DNA of 64,000 nucleotides from Rheinheimera sp. (GTDB lineage: Bacteria; Pseudomonadota; Gammaproteobacteria; Enterobacterales; Alteromonadaceae): NCBI RefSeq assembly GCF_030690345.1, contig NZ_JAUYGV010000009.1:248001-312000 (forward strand), written 5' to 3'. The notes under the pieces were generated by a model, which was given only the letters and a program-made list of their open reading frames with translations, did not search any database and was not told where the DNA came from. A program made the position numbers and the translations under genes. Shown here one piece after another: positions 43,305 through 52,325 of this stretch. Within the stretch, counting starts at the first letter, position 1; every line of letters begins with the position of its first letter.

Positions 43305-45836
43305 ATGACATTTCGCCTGCAACTTTCTTTACTCAGCATCAGCTGCACGCTGGTGCTGGCGGCCTGTTCCAAGGCACCGGTTACCCCGCCAGACCACGCA
43401 GAAAATGCCAATAAAGCTGCCGCTGTCTGGCCGCAGCTGGCCTTGCCGGTGGCACAAGACGCCGCGATGGAACAACGCATCAGCGATATGCTGGCCACAA
43501 TGACACTGCCGCAAAAGGTGGCGCAGATGATCCAGCCGGAAATCCGCGATATCAGCGTTGACGATATGCGCCAATACGGCTTTGGTTCTTATTTAAACGG
43601 CGGCGGCGCCTTCCCGAACGATAACAAGCACGCCACCCCGGCCGACTGGATAGCCTTGGCCGAAGCGATGTATCAGGCATCTGTTGATGACAGCCTCGAC
43701 GGCAGCACTATTCCGACGATGTGGGGCACCGACGCGGTACATGGCCACAACAACGTGATTGGCGCTACGTTATTTCCGCACAATATCGGCCTGGGCGCGG
43801 CCAACAACCCGGCACTGATTGAGCAAATTGCCGCGGTAACCGCGCGCGAAGTAATGGTAACCGGCATCGACTGGGTGTTTGCCCCTACTGTAGCAGTGGT
43901 GCGTGATGACCGTTGGGGCCGCACTTATGAGGGCTACTCGGAAGATCCGGCCATAGTGCACGACTACGCCGCCGCCATTGTGACCGGGTTACAGGGCGCT
44001 GCCGGTAAAGATTTCCTCGGCGCGGAGCGGGTGATCAGCACCGTGAAGCACTTTGTTGGTGATGGCGGCACCGTTGGTGGTGACGACCAGGGCGACAATA
44101 TTGCCAGCGAAAAACAGTTGTTCGACATTCATGCTCAGGGCTATGTAGGTGGCTTACAGGCCGGTGCACAAAGTGTAATGGCATCGTTTAACAGCTGGCA
44201 CGGCAGCAAAATTCACGGCGATAAATACCTGCTGACGGATGTGTTAAAAGACCGCATGGGTTTTGATGGCTTTGTGGTGGGCGACTGGAACGGTCACGGC
44301 CAGATCCCGGGTTGTACTAATGACAATTGTGCTCAGGCTGCGTTGGCCGGGTTAGATGTGTATATGGTGCCGACGTCTGCCTGGAAACCGCTGTATCACA
44401 ACCTTATTGCCCAGGCAGAAAGCGGCGTGATCCCGTTAAGCCGGATTGATGATGCCGTGCGGCGCATTTTGCGCGTTAAGCTGCGCGCCGGGTTATTTGA
44501 TAAACCAGGCCCGGCCAAGCGGCCGTTGTCGGGCAAAACCGGGCTGATTGGCTCAGCAGAGCACAGAGCCGTAGCGCGCGACGCCGTGCAGCAATCTCTG
44601 GTATTGCTGAAAAACAACGCCAAGCTGCTACCGCTTAATCCGGCACAGCGTATTTTGGTCACCGGCGAAGGTGCCGACAATATCGGTATGCAATCCGGCG
44701 GCTGGACCATCAGCTGGCAGGGCACCGGTAACACGAACAGCGACTTCCCGGGCGGCAGCTCCATTTACAGCGGTATTCAGCAGGCGGTCGATGCTGCCGG
44801 TGGCCGGATTGAGTTAAGCGCAGATGGCAGCTACGGCACTAAGCCGGATGTCGCCGTAGTGGTATTTGGCGAGCAGCCCTACGCAGAGGGCAATGGCGAT
44901 TTGGATAATCTGGAATACCAGCGCGGCAATAAAACCGATTTAGCTTTGCTGAAAAAGCTGAAGGCCGACGGCATTAAAGTGGTGTCGTTATTTATCAGCG
45001 GCCGGCCACTGTGGGTCAACCCTGAACTGAATGCCTCCGACGCCTTTGTTGCCGTTTGGCTGCCCGGCAGTGAGGGCGCCGGCGTCGCTGATGTTATCAT
45101 GGCCAAAGCCGATGGCAGTGTAAATGTCGATTTTCGCGGCAAGTTATCATTCAGTTGGCCGGCCACACCGCAACAGCAGGCTAATGTTGGCGACGCAGAT
45201 TACCAACCACTGCTACCCTATGGTTTTGGCTTGCGCTATGGCGAACAAAGTACACTAAGTAACAGCCTGAATGAGCAGGTGGCTATCGATAACAGCCTGG
45301 ATGACTTAGTACTGTTTGAACGCGCCATAAAGCCGCCGTACCAGTTGGTACTGCATAGCGGCGACAGCAGCAAAACCATGGACAGCAGCGTGGCACAGCT
45401 GGGCAATATCGCCGTGCGCACCTTCGATAAAGCCGTGCAGGAAGATGCGCGCCGCTTAACCTTCAGCGGCGCGGCTAAGGTCAGCTTAACCAGTGCCTTC
45501 CCGGCCGATCTGCGATCGTACGCCGAGGCCGGTAGCGCTCTGATGGTCGAGTTGCAGCATAACGGCAACGTACCGGACAGCGTGTTAATAGGCATGGATT
45601 GCGCGCAAAGCTGTAACAGTAGTATTAATATCGCACCACAGCTCAAGGCAATGGCTGCTGACGGCTGGCACACACTCAGTATAGATCTGGCTTGTTTTGC
45701 ACAGCAGGGTGCTGATTTCAGTCAGATTTTTACCCCGCTGTCGCTGACCACTGCAGCGCCACTGCAACTTAGCTTTGCCGACATCCGGCTGACACCGGCG
45801 CTGGCACAAAGTGCCACAGTGCAATGCAGTGAATAG
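43305..45836 (+). CDS. Lipoprotein GH3 exo-beta-glucanase (ExoP-like)
   Basis: ATG 43305 follows AAGGAG and opens a lipoprotein signal ending LVLAAC (lipid Cys21); a longer in-frame extension overlaps the transporter gene and lacks a signal. The 843-residue protein has the GH3 barrel (IPTMWGTDAVHGHNN, STVKHFVGDGGT, nucleophile Asp327 in FVVGDWNGH) and the C-terminal beta-sandwich. A galactose-binding-like tail of about 170 residues (FERAIKPPYQLVLHSGDSS onwards) completes it. This is the layout of marine ExoP-type exo-1,3/1,4-beta-glucanases. It should trim beta-glucan oligosaccharides to glucose in the periplasm or at the cell surface. Confidence 0.92.
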   Translation: MTFRLQLSLLSISCTLVLAACSKAPVTPPDHAENANKAAAVWPQLALPVAQDAAMEQRISDMLATMTLPQKVAQMIQPEIRDISVDDMRQYGFGSYLNGGGAFPNDNKHATPADWIALAEAMYQASVDDSLDGSTIPTMWGTDAVHGHNNVIGATLFPHNIGLGAANNPALIEQIAAVTAREVMVTGIDWVFAPTVAVVRDDRWGRTYEGYSEDPAIVHDYAAAIVTGLQGAAGKDFLGAERVISTVKHFVGDGGTVGGDDQGDNIASEKQLFDIHAQGYVGGLQAGAQSVMASFNSWHGSKIHGDKYLLTDVLKDRMGFDGFVVGDWNGHGQIPGCTNDNCAQAALAGLDVYMVPTSAWKPLYHNLIAQAESGVIPLSRIDDAVRRILRVKLRAGLFDKPGPAKRPLSGKTGLIGSAEHRAVARDAVQQSLVLLKNNAKLLPLNPAQRILVTGEGADNIGMQSGGWTISWQGTGNTNSDFPGGSSIYSGIQQAVDAAGGRIELSADGSYGTKPDVAVVVFGEQPYAEGNGDLDNLEYQRGNKTDLALLKKLKADGIKVVSLFISGRPLWVNPELNASDAFVAVWLPGSEGAGVADVIMAKADGSVNVDFRGKLSFSWPATPQQQANVGDADYQPLLPYGFGLRYGEQSTLSNSLNEQVAIDNSLDDLVLFERAIKPPYQLVLHSGDSSKTMDSSVAQLGNIAVRTFDKAVQEDARRLTFSGAAKVSLTSAFPADLRSYAEAGSALMVELQHNGNVPDSVLIGMDCAQSCNSSINIAPQLKAMAADGWHTLSIDLACFAQQGADFSQIFTPLSLTTAAPLQLSFADIRLTPALAQSATVQCSE

Positions 45837-45842
45837 ACTTCA

Positions 45843-45867
45843 GGCCGCGTTGTGTAACAGCGCGGCC
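45843..45867. terminator. Terminator between convergent GH3 and cupin genes
   Basis: GGCCGCG and CGCGGCC form a 7-bp GC stem followed by GTTTTATT on the plus strand. It lies between the GH3 stop and the minus-strand cupin gene stop and can serve both. Confidence 0.7.
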
Positions 45868-45892
45868 GTTTTATTCGTTGTTGCAGCTGTAA

Positions 45893-46888
45893 TCAGCGAT
45901 TAAGTTTATTCAGCAACAGGGCGCGAAGTTTACGCGCCTGCAGCTCGTCCAGTTGCTGCAGCACGCCCTGTGCCTGTGGCGGAATATGGCTCTGGGGTTG
46001 CGGGGAAAATACGTAGTAATCAAACAACTCACACCACACCTGGCGCTGCGCCGCCGGCAAATCGCGGATACTGAGCAGCGCATGCTGCAAGGCATCGCCT
46101 GGCGCGCCATAAAACGCGTCGACCTGGCGCCACCAGTAATTGATCAAGATATTTAACCGGCCCAGCGCTTCAACGCTGTGCCACCACATCGCTGGAATAA
46201 AAATCGCATCGCCCGGCGCCAGTTCAGCAACTTGTGCCTGCTGCAGTGCCTGGCGGTATTTCGGAAAGCGGGCAAAATCCGGCTGCTGAATATCCACCAG
46301 ACTAACCGGTTGTCCGGCCGGGGTAAAATCCAGCGGCCCCACGTACAGGTTATCCAGTTGATCCGGGGCAAACAACGTAAAACGACGCCGGCCGGCAGCG
46401 ACACAGGCAATATTATCGGTCACATCGTAATGCGCCGGAATGCGGGAGGGGTTACTCAGCCAAATACTGACCAGCGGCTTGTCTTGCAGCACAGCAATAT
46501 CGTTACTGTGGCGTAAACCGGGCAATATATGGTTGACGGAGGTAGAACCAACATAAATGCCTTCCGGCTCAGCAGCATCGGCATTTTGGCTGATATGCTC
46601 CAACACGCCGGCTATTGGCATTAGCTTACGCTGAAAGTTAAATTCAGTTAAATCAGCATTATAGCTGTATAACCCACGCTGCGGTGGCGGCGATAAAAAC
46701 GCCTGCACCGGCTTGGGTGTAATAAAGGGCTGCAGATAAGCGGCAGTAGCGCTGTCAGACTGTTGCGCCGCCTGCACCAGCGGCCAGTGTGCTACCAAAC
46801 CCCGCAGTACTACCGGCGTCACTGAGCTTAGCAGCTCAGGGGTCAGATCGGCCTCCGTGGCCTGATGAATTTCGCGCATGCTTTGCAT
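45893..46888 (-). CDS. JmjC-like cupin (Cupin_8) dioxygenase-type protein
   Basis: ATG 46888 has AGG six bases upstream and lies just after the SapC stop. The 331-residue protein has the iron-binding triad of 2-oxoglutarate/Fe(II) oxygenases: His153 and Asp155 in IPAHYDVTDN and His237 in IPAMWWHSVEA. RRRFTLFAPDQLDNLYVGP and ELAPGDAIFIP are typical Cupin_8 strands. Relatives hydroxylate amino-acid side chains in proteins. Here it is the last gene of the laminarinase-TonB receptor-halogenase-SapC series, a grouping that recurs in marine polysaccharide loci. Its target is unknown. Confidence 0.85.
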   Translation of the reverse strand: MQSMREIHQATEADLTPELLSSVTPVVLRGLVAHWPLVQAAQQSDSATAAYLQPFITPKPVQAFLSPPPQRGLYSYNADLTEFNFQRKLMPIAGVLEHISQNADAAEPEGIYVGSTSVNHILPGLRHSNDIAVLQDKPLVSIWLSNPSRIPAHYDVTDNIACVAAGRRRFTLFAPDQLDNLYVGPLDFTPAGQPVSLVDIQQPDFARFPKYRQALQQAQVAELAPGDAIFIPAMWWHSVEALGRLNILINYWWRQVDAFYGAPGDALQHALLSIRDLPAAQRQVWCELFDYYVFSPQPQSHIPPQAQGVLQQLDELQARKLRALLLNKLNR

Positions 46889-46898
46889 ATATTGCCTG

Positions 46899-47618
46899 TT
46901 ACAGCCGCCGGTTCTTTTTCTCAATCAACTGCGGCATAGCTGCCATTGACGCCAAAATCATATAAATATGCTGCAGATAGCCCTGCTGATGCAATTGGCC
47001 CAGCACATTGCTATCCAGCGCTGCCAGTTGGTCCTCGTTAATGGTGTATAAATGCCCCAATTCGTTGCGGCTGCCATCATCCAGTGTTACCTGCAAGGTC
47101 ACCGCTTCAATTAAATCATACTGCAACAGGCTGTCGATAAACGCCCGGGTTTGCTGATGGCCCTGATACACTGCCTGTAAGATGGCGCTGGCCTGCTGCA
47201 ATAGCGGGCTTTGGCCGCCCTGGGCTAAAAACACCGCCTCGCCCTCTGTCAGGCTTACGCGCGGGCTGTCCATATCGATATGCACCAGTGCCTGCGCATC
47301 GGCTTCATTGCCATCCTGCTGTGTAAAGCCAATCAGAAACGGCCGGCGCTGGATCGTCAGCGGAATATAAGGCGCATGCCAGCCGGTCTCGTCCAGAAAC
47401 AAGTTTTCCTCGCTGGCAAAACCAAACAACGCTATGGTTTCAAACTGGGCGCTGTCGGTATTTTTACGGAAAAATATCGGGTAACAGCCCTGCACCTGAC
47501 GCAACTCACTGCAAAAAATGTTGGTGTAGCTGGCAGTGTCACCAAAGCGCGGGTGATGGCTGCTGATCACACGTAAATCTTTATGGGTAATATTGTCCAG
47601 TAACTGATGATTAGGCAT
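46899..47618 (-). CDS. SapC-family protein
   Basis: The 239-residue protein matches the SapC family (named from a Campylobacter S-layer locus). Markers are NIFCSELRQVQGCYPIFFRK, ALFGFASEENLFLDETGW and PRVSLTEGEAVFLAQGGQSP. It has no signal peptide and is probably cytoplasmic. AGGA precedes the ATG at good distance. It sits between the halogenase-like and cupin genes with short gaps, so it is co-transcribed with them. No biochemical role is established for SapC proteins in TonB-receptor loci. Confidence 0.88.
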   Translation of the reverse strand: MPNHQLLDNITHKDLRVISSHHPRFGDTASYTNIFCSELRQVQGCYPIFFRKNTDSAQFETIALFGFASEENLFLDETGWHAPYIPLTIQRRPFLIGFTQQDGNEADAQALVHIDMDSPRVSLTEGEAVFLAQGGQSPLLQQASAILQAVYQGHQQTRAFIDSLLQYDLIEAVTLQVTLDDGSRNELGHLYTINEDQLAALDSNVLGQLHQQGYLQHIYMILASMAAMPQLIEKKNRRL

Positions 47619-47653
47619 AAACTTTCCTGATAATAAACCGCAATCAGCGATAT

Positions 47654-49210
47654 TTAAATTTTTGGCAGACCAAACTGACGGATCTTATTCAGCAGCTCGC
47701 GGTTAGCCGGCAAGCCGCGCAGCAGTTTCGCTGTCAGCTCTGCGTTTTTAGCAAAATGCTGCTGCGCCAGTGCGCTGTTATCTGCCCGTCTGGCGGTGGG
47801 CCTGGTTTGGGTTTTAAAGCCCATACCATAAAGCACATACTGATAACTGGCCGACGGAAATACTTCATCTACCTGGCTGAAATCGCGGTGCCATGGCGGC
47901 TCGTAGCGCCATAACTGCAGCAGCGCCTGCAATTCAGCAGGAATAGTATCGGCATTGCAGTTATCGCGCCAGTAGGCGGTGTCCGTGCGCTGTGTCAGCA
48001 CATAGTGCAGCTTAAGAAAATCGATAATCCGCTCCCAACGATATAAAAACTTATCGTTAAAGCGTTTGGCTACAATATCCATTACCGCGCGGTTAGCCGG
48101 CAACTGTTCGCTGATCATGGCGGCAGACAACTCGACCAACACCAGCGCAGAGGCCTCCAGCGGCTCTAAAAAGCCGGCGGCTAAACCAACAGCGACACAG
48201 TTTTTATGCCAAAACAGCTGACGATGGCCGGGCACGATATTGATTTTACGCAGTGCCACGCTATCGCCCTGCGGCCCCAGCGCCGGGCGGATATACTGGC
48301 GTAGCTCCTGCTCTGCTGCGGCATCGTCGATATGGGCGGAGGAATAAACATAGCCCACGCCACGCCTGGTCGGCAGGCCGATATCCCAGATCCAGCCGGC
48401 GCTTTGCGCGGTGGAAATGGTGTGCGAGGCAATGGCGCTGTGCTCATCGGCATAGGGTAGTTGCACCGCCAGCGCGCGATCGTTAAACAGAATATGTTTT
48501 TTACAGATAAACGGAATTTGGTAATGCTGGCCCAGCAGCAAGGATTTAAAGCCACTGCAGTCGATAAATAAGTCGCCGCTGATATCGCCGTGCTGCCGCG
48601 TGGCTACTGAAGCAATATCGCCATCCGCTGCTGCATTTACTGCCGTAACATGATCCAGAATATGCTTTACCCCCAGTTTTTGCGTGCAGTGCTGCTGCAA
48701 AAAAGCCGCGAATTTACCGGCATCCAAATGGTAGGCATAGTTAGCCACATGGGCATATTCCGGGGTGGTATTTTGCTTCGGCGCCAGGCCCTGGTCACAC
48801 AAATAGCCTTGAAAACTGACGGCATCGGCAAAGGGCATATCGGTTTTATGCTGCTGCCAAAACGGTGCCAGGTTAATTTCCGCATAGCCCTGCGGCAGCA
48901 CTAACGGATGATAATAAGCATCATCTTCGGCACCGGTAACCCATTTGGCAAACTTGGCTCCTTGTTTAAAGCTGGCATCACAGTGGCAGATAAATTCGGT
49001 CTCACTGATGCCCATTTTTTTCAGTGTCGCGCGCATCGTCGGCCAGGTACCTTCGCCTACGCCGATAATGGCAACATCGGGTGATTCAATTAAACAAACT
49101 TCGATACCGCTCTCGGTATTGGCCAGATGTTCAGCGGCAAGCGTGCCGGCAGTTAACCAGCCTGCCGTACCGCCGCCGACAATGATTACTTTGCGTATTG
49201 CTTTGTCCAC
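47654..49210 (-). CDS. Flavin-dependent tryptophan-halogenase-like protein
   Basis: The start is GTG 49210, with GGAGAG seven bases upstream; the ATG nearer that site is out of frame. The 518-residue protein has the FAD motif GGGTAGW (12-18). The catalytic residues of flavin halogenases are present: Lys82 in SFKQGAKF and Glu352 in FLEPLEAS. The diagnostic WxWxIP motif is altered to WIWDIG (273-278). Classical members chlorinate or brominate tryptophan using reduced flavin. No biosynthetic cluster or flavin reductase is nearby. The gene lies in the laminarin operon between the TonB receptor and SapC, so its true substrate is probably different. Family assignment is firm; function is open. Confidence 0.88.
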   Translation of the reverse strand: MDKAIRKVIIVGGGTAGWLTAGTLAAEHLANTESGIEVCLIESPDVAIIGVGEGTWPTMRATLKKMGISETEFICHCDASFKQGAKFAKWVTGAEDDAYYHPLVLPQGYAEINLAPFWQQHKTDMPFADAVSFQGYLCDQGLAPKQNTTPEYAHVANYAYHLDAGKFAAFLQQHCTQKLGVKHILDHVTAVNAAADGDIASVATRQHGDISGDLFIDCSGFKSLLLGQHYQIPFICKKHILFNDRALAVQLPYADEHSAIASHTISTAQSAGWIWDIGLPTRRGVGYVYSSAHIDDAAAEQELRQYIRPALGPQGDSVALRKINIVPGHRQLFWHKNCVAVGLAAGFLEPLEASALVLVELSAAMISEQLPANRAVMDIVAKRFNDKFLYRWERIIDFLKLHYVLTQRTDTAYWRDNCNADTIPAELQALLQLWRYEPPWHRDFSQVDEVFPSASYQYVLYGMGFKTQTRPTARRADNSALAQQHFAKNAELTAKLLRGLPANRELLNKIRQFGLPKI

Positions 49211-49247
49211 GCGCCATCTCTCCGGATCACTGCTGCAACAATAAAAT

Positions 49248-49269
49248 AAAGCCGCTAAAAAGCGGCTTT
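49248..49269. terminator. Terminator/attenuator between TonB receptor and halogenase genes
   Basis: AAAGCCGCT and AGCGGCTTT form a 9-bp stem with a four-base loop. Read on the minus strand it is followed by ATTTTATT. It would lower transcription of the halogenase-SapC-cupin genes relative to the receptor. Confidence 0.75.
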
Positions 49270-49283
49270 ATTATAGTACGCCA

Positions 49284-52211
49284 TTAAAACGTATAACGCG
49301 CGCCCAGGCTGTAACGCGGGCCATACTGGCGCGCACTTAAGAACTGCTCTTCATAACGACCGTATGATTGCTCGGTTTCGTTGTTCAGGTTAATCCCTTC
49401 AAAGAACACCGTCAGGTTGTCAGTAAAGTCGTAGTTTACGCTCAGGTCAATCTGTCCAAACTCTTTGGCAAACTGCGGCGGCGCATCTGATGAGCCCTGA
49501 GCCTGGCCCACACCAATCAGGTAAGCATCACGCCAGGCGTACGTTACCCGCACCGACCATTTGTCGTCTTCAAAAAACAACTGCAGGTTAGCAGAATCAC
49601 TTAACCCACTGAGCGGTGCCTGCGATTCCAGGCTGTTAACATCGAATTCGACATCACCATCTACCATGGTGGCGTTAAACGCCGCACCAAAGCCGCTGGC
49701 GCCGAATAAATGCTGTACAGCAAACTCCAGACCCCGTACTTCTTTGGTTTCACCGTTAGTTGGCTGGCTAACCAGCCACTCTACCAGCGGGTCATCATCA
49801 TTCTGGATCACCTGACCATCGGCATTACCGCCGCCGTTGGCAATAATCTGCTCGAAAATAGCCCCCACTGTTGCCTGGTCGCCACGGGCAATAACCTGGG
49901 CTTCTGCTTCCTGCGCGCGCGGGCCAATAAAGGGATCGCGCAAGCCATCGACAGTGATGGTGGAGAAGTCGGTTTGGATAAAGTTCTTCACCCGCTTATT
50001 AAATAAGCCCAGTGCAACGTAGCTGCCCTCGTCATAGTAATACTCAAATGACAAATCCAGGTTAAAGGATTCAAACGGTAGCAGATTAGTATTGCCTGAA
50101 CTGCCGTTACGGCTGCCCGGTTTCGGGTTAGCCGACAAGGTGCGGATACCGGCTAAGTTACCCAGCGGTGCGCGGGTAATGGTTTTACCAGCCGAGAAGC
50201 GTGCTATTACATCCGGCATCACTTCCATTTTGATATCCAGATTAGGTAACCACAAGTCGTGATCGCCGGTAGTGGTGACAAAGCCGGCTTCTTCGTCGCG
50301 ATAACGCAGGTTCCATTCGGTTGGGTTTAACCACACCAACACATCTTCTACCCGCTGTTTTACCGTACTGGTAACATCGGTTTTCTCATAACGCACACCA
50401 ATGTTTACATCTACCGGCATATCGGCAATATCAAAGGCAAAGGCTGATTGCAAATAGGCACTGCTGGTTTTCTCTTCCACTTCAGCTTGAGAATCAATGC
50501 CGCCGGTAGCGAACGGGTCGGTCAGGAAACCGTCGAAATATGCGGCAGCGCGGCTGATCGCCTCATCAAAGTCGTAGGTGTAGTAGTAGTTGGTTAGTAA
50601 ATCACTGCCACCACCGTCAAACTGGTCAAGAAAATCACCGGTGCTGTTGCGGGTAAACATGCTGTCGGGGTAAATGGCCATATTGCCGTTATAGCCATTC
50701 GGGCCTTGTTGATCTACACCGGCACCATAGCCACCCATAGTTTGTTTAGTATGTGCTACACCAAACTTAATGTTGGCCAGAATGCTGTTGTTCGGGTTTA
50801 TCCATTCAGAGTCCAGCTGCAATTGCTTAACCGTGGCTTCACCGGCACTGGTATCAAAGCGGGCAAACAGCGGGTCAAAATCAGCCGGGCTGGTCTCATC
50901 CGCACCATTTGGCCAAAACAGCTGCATTTGCGGAATCTCACCGGAGGTAAAATCGTAGGTTTTTGATTCCAGATTGTTTGGCCCAACGATAATAAAGGGC
51001 GCACTTTTACTGCCTTTGTCGGCACCAAAATCAATAGCATTGCTGGAATCATGGTAATCCAGGGTTAGATTGATATCGGGCGTTACTTGCCAATCCAGGT
51101 TTAAGCCAACGGACTCAGCCTCAACCAGGGTAGTACTCTTACGCGCGGTGTGAGCAAAGTCGTTCGCGGCTTCATTAAAACGCACCGCGGTACCGCGTTC
51201 GTCCAACTCGTAAGAGTTAATATTACCGCCAAAGTTAAACCACACACCAAAAGACATGCTTTCCTGTGCAGTGGTTGATTCAGACCGGGTGTAATCCAGC
51301 GTTGCAGTCAGATTCTCTGTCGGCGCATACTGTAATGTCAGTTGGCCGTTACTGCGCGAACGCTCTACATCATTGACGCCATAGCCGAGGTTGCGTGGTA
51401 AAAACGTATTGCCGATTTTATTGCCATCGGCATCTACCGGCCGGCGGTCAATGGCGTTATCACCGGTTGCATTACCCAAACTCTGGTTCGCCTGCCAGCC
51501 ATCAATAGTCGCGCTTTGCTGCTGGAAATCACGCTCCTGATGTGACAATGACAGCGACACACCAAAGGTATTATCGGCAAAGGTGTTGCTGAAAATGGCC
51601 GCGACTTCCGGCGTAACATCGTCACCTTTTTTATTCGACGTATCCATTATGCCTTTTGCTGACACTGAGTACTTTAGTCCGGGCGAGGCCAGCGGCTTGG
51701 CGGTAATAATATTTACCGTAGCACCTAAGCCACCACTGGGGTTTTCCGAGCGCGCGGTTTTATACACTTCCAGCGCACTCACGCCTTCTGACGATAAATC
51801 TTCCAGGTTATAAGAGCGGGTATTACCGGTACCCGGCATCTGCCGGCCGTTTAGCGTGATCAGGTTAAAATCCGGGCCAAAGCCACGCACTGTGATCTGG
51901 CTGCCTTCACCATTGGCACGGCTGACCGATACCCCGGTGATGCGCTGCAAAGATTCCGCCAGGTTGGTATCGGGGAACTTGCCCATTTCCTCGGCAGAAA
52001 TAGCATCCACCACACCGGTGCCTTCACGCTTGATGTCCATCGAGCGGGCCAGGCTGCCGCGAATACCTTTTACTTCAATAATTTCTATCGCTTTTTCCGG
52101 TGCGGCGGTTTCATCCTGCTGCTGCGCTTGTGCCGGCAGCATAGTGCCGGCAGATAACAGCATGGATATCGTTGCCGCCAGCCTGGTTTTGTTAAAGGTG
52201 ATCTGTTTCAT
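49284..52211 (-). CDS. Large TonB-dependent oligosaccharide receptor (Xanthomonas/Caulobacter type)
   Basis: The 975-residue protein has a signal peptide cleaved after PAQA and a TonB box EIIEV. The plug is typical of the TonB-Xanth-Caul subfamily: IRGSLARSMDIKREGTGVVD, MGKFPDTNLAESLQRITGVS, ITVRGFGPDFNLITLNGRQMP. A long beta-barrel with extended loops ends YTF. This subfamily imports plant or algal oligosaccharides through the outer membrane. It lies between the GH16 laminarinase and the halogenase gene, so laminari-oligosaccharides are the likely cargo. AGGG precedes the ATG. Confidence 0.93.
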   Translation of the reverse strand: MKQITFNKTRLAATISMLLSAGTMLPAQAQQQDETAAPEKAIEIIEVKGIRGSLARSMDIKREGTGVVDAISAEEMGKFPDTNLAESLQRITGVSVSRANGEGSQITVRGFGPDFNLITLNGRQMPGTGNTRSYNLEDLSSEGVSALEVYKTARSENPSGGLGATVNIITAKPLASPGLKYSVSAKGIMDTSNKKGDDVTPEVAAIFSNTFADNTFGVSLSLSHQERDFQQQSATIDGWQANQSLGNATGDNAIDRRPVDADGNKIGNTFLPRNLGYGVNDVERSRSNGQLTLQYAPTENLTATLDYTRSESTTAQESMSFGVWFNFGGNINSYELDERGTAVRFNEAANDFAHTARKSTTLVEAESVGLNLDWQVTPDINLTLDYHDSSNAIDFGADKGSKSAPFIIVGPNNLESKTYDFTSGEIPQMQLFWPNGADETSPADFDPLFARFDTSAGEATVKQLQLDSEWINPNNSILANIKFGVAHTKQTMGGYGAGVDQQGPNGYNGNMAIYPDSMFTRNSTGDFLDQFDGGGSDLLTNYYYTYDFDEAISRAAAYFDGFLTDPFATGGIDSQAEVEEKTSSAYLQSAFAFDIADMPVDVNIGVRYEKTDVTSTVKQRVEDVLVWLNPTEWNLRYRDEEAGFVTTTGDHDLWLPNLDIKMEVMPDVIARFSAGKTITRAPLGNLAGIRTLSANPKPGSRNGSSGNTNLLPFESFNLDLSFEYYYDEGSYVALGLFNKRVKNFIQTDFSTITVDGLRDPFIGPRAQEAEAQVIARGDQATVGAIFEQIIANGGGNADGQVIQNDDDPLVEWLVSQPTNGETKEVRGLEFAVQHLFGASGFGAAFNATMVDGDVEFDVNSLESQAPLSGLSDSANLQLFFEDDKWSVRVTYAWRDAYLIGVGQAQGSSDAPPQFAKEFGQIDLSVNYDFTDNLTVFFEGINLNNETEQSYGRYEEQFLSARQYGPRYSLGARYTF

Positions 52212-52325
52212 AGTAACCCTGCTTATTATTCTTGGTCCTTTGATTTACCGGGCACAGTACTACTTATTGCTGCCTGTGCTGCGCCTGAACGGCCCGGCAA
52301 ATCCTCCGGCTGAAATTCGTTATGT

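Noticed and set aside
47654-49210. A halogenated natural-product biosynthesis cluster
   Set aside because: No peptide synthetase, polyketide synthase, tailoring or flavin reductase genes are nearby; the context is polysaccharide uptake.
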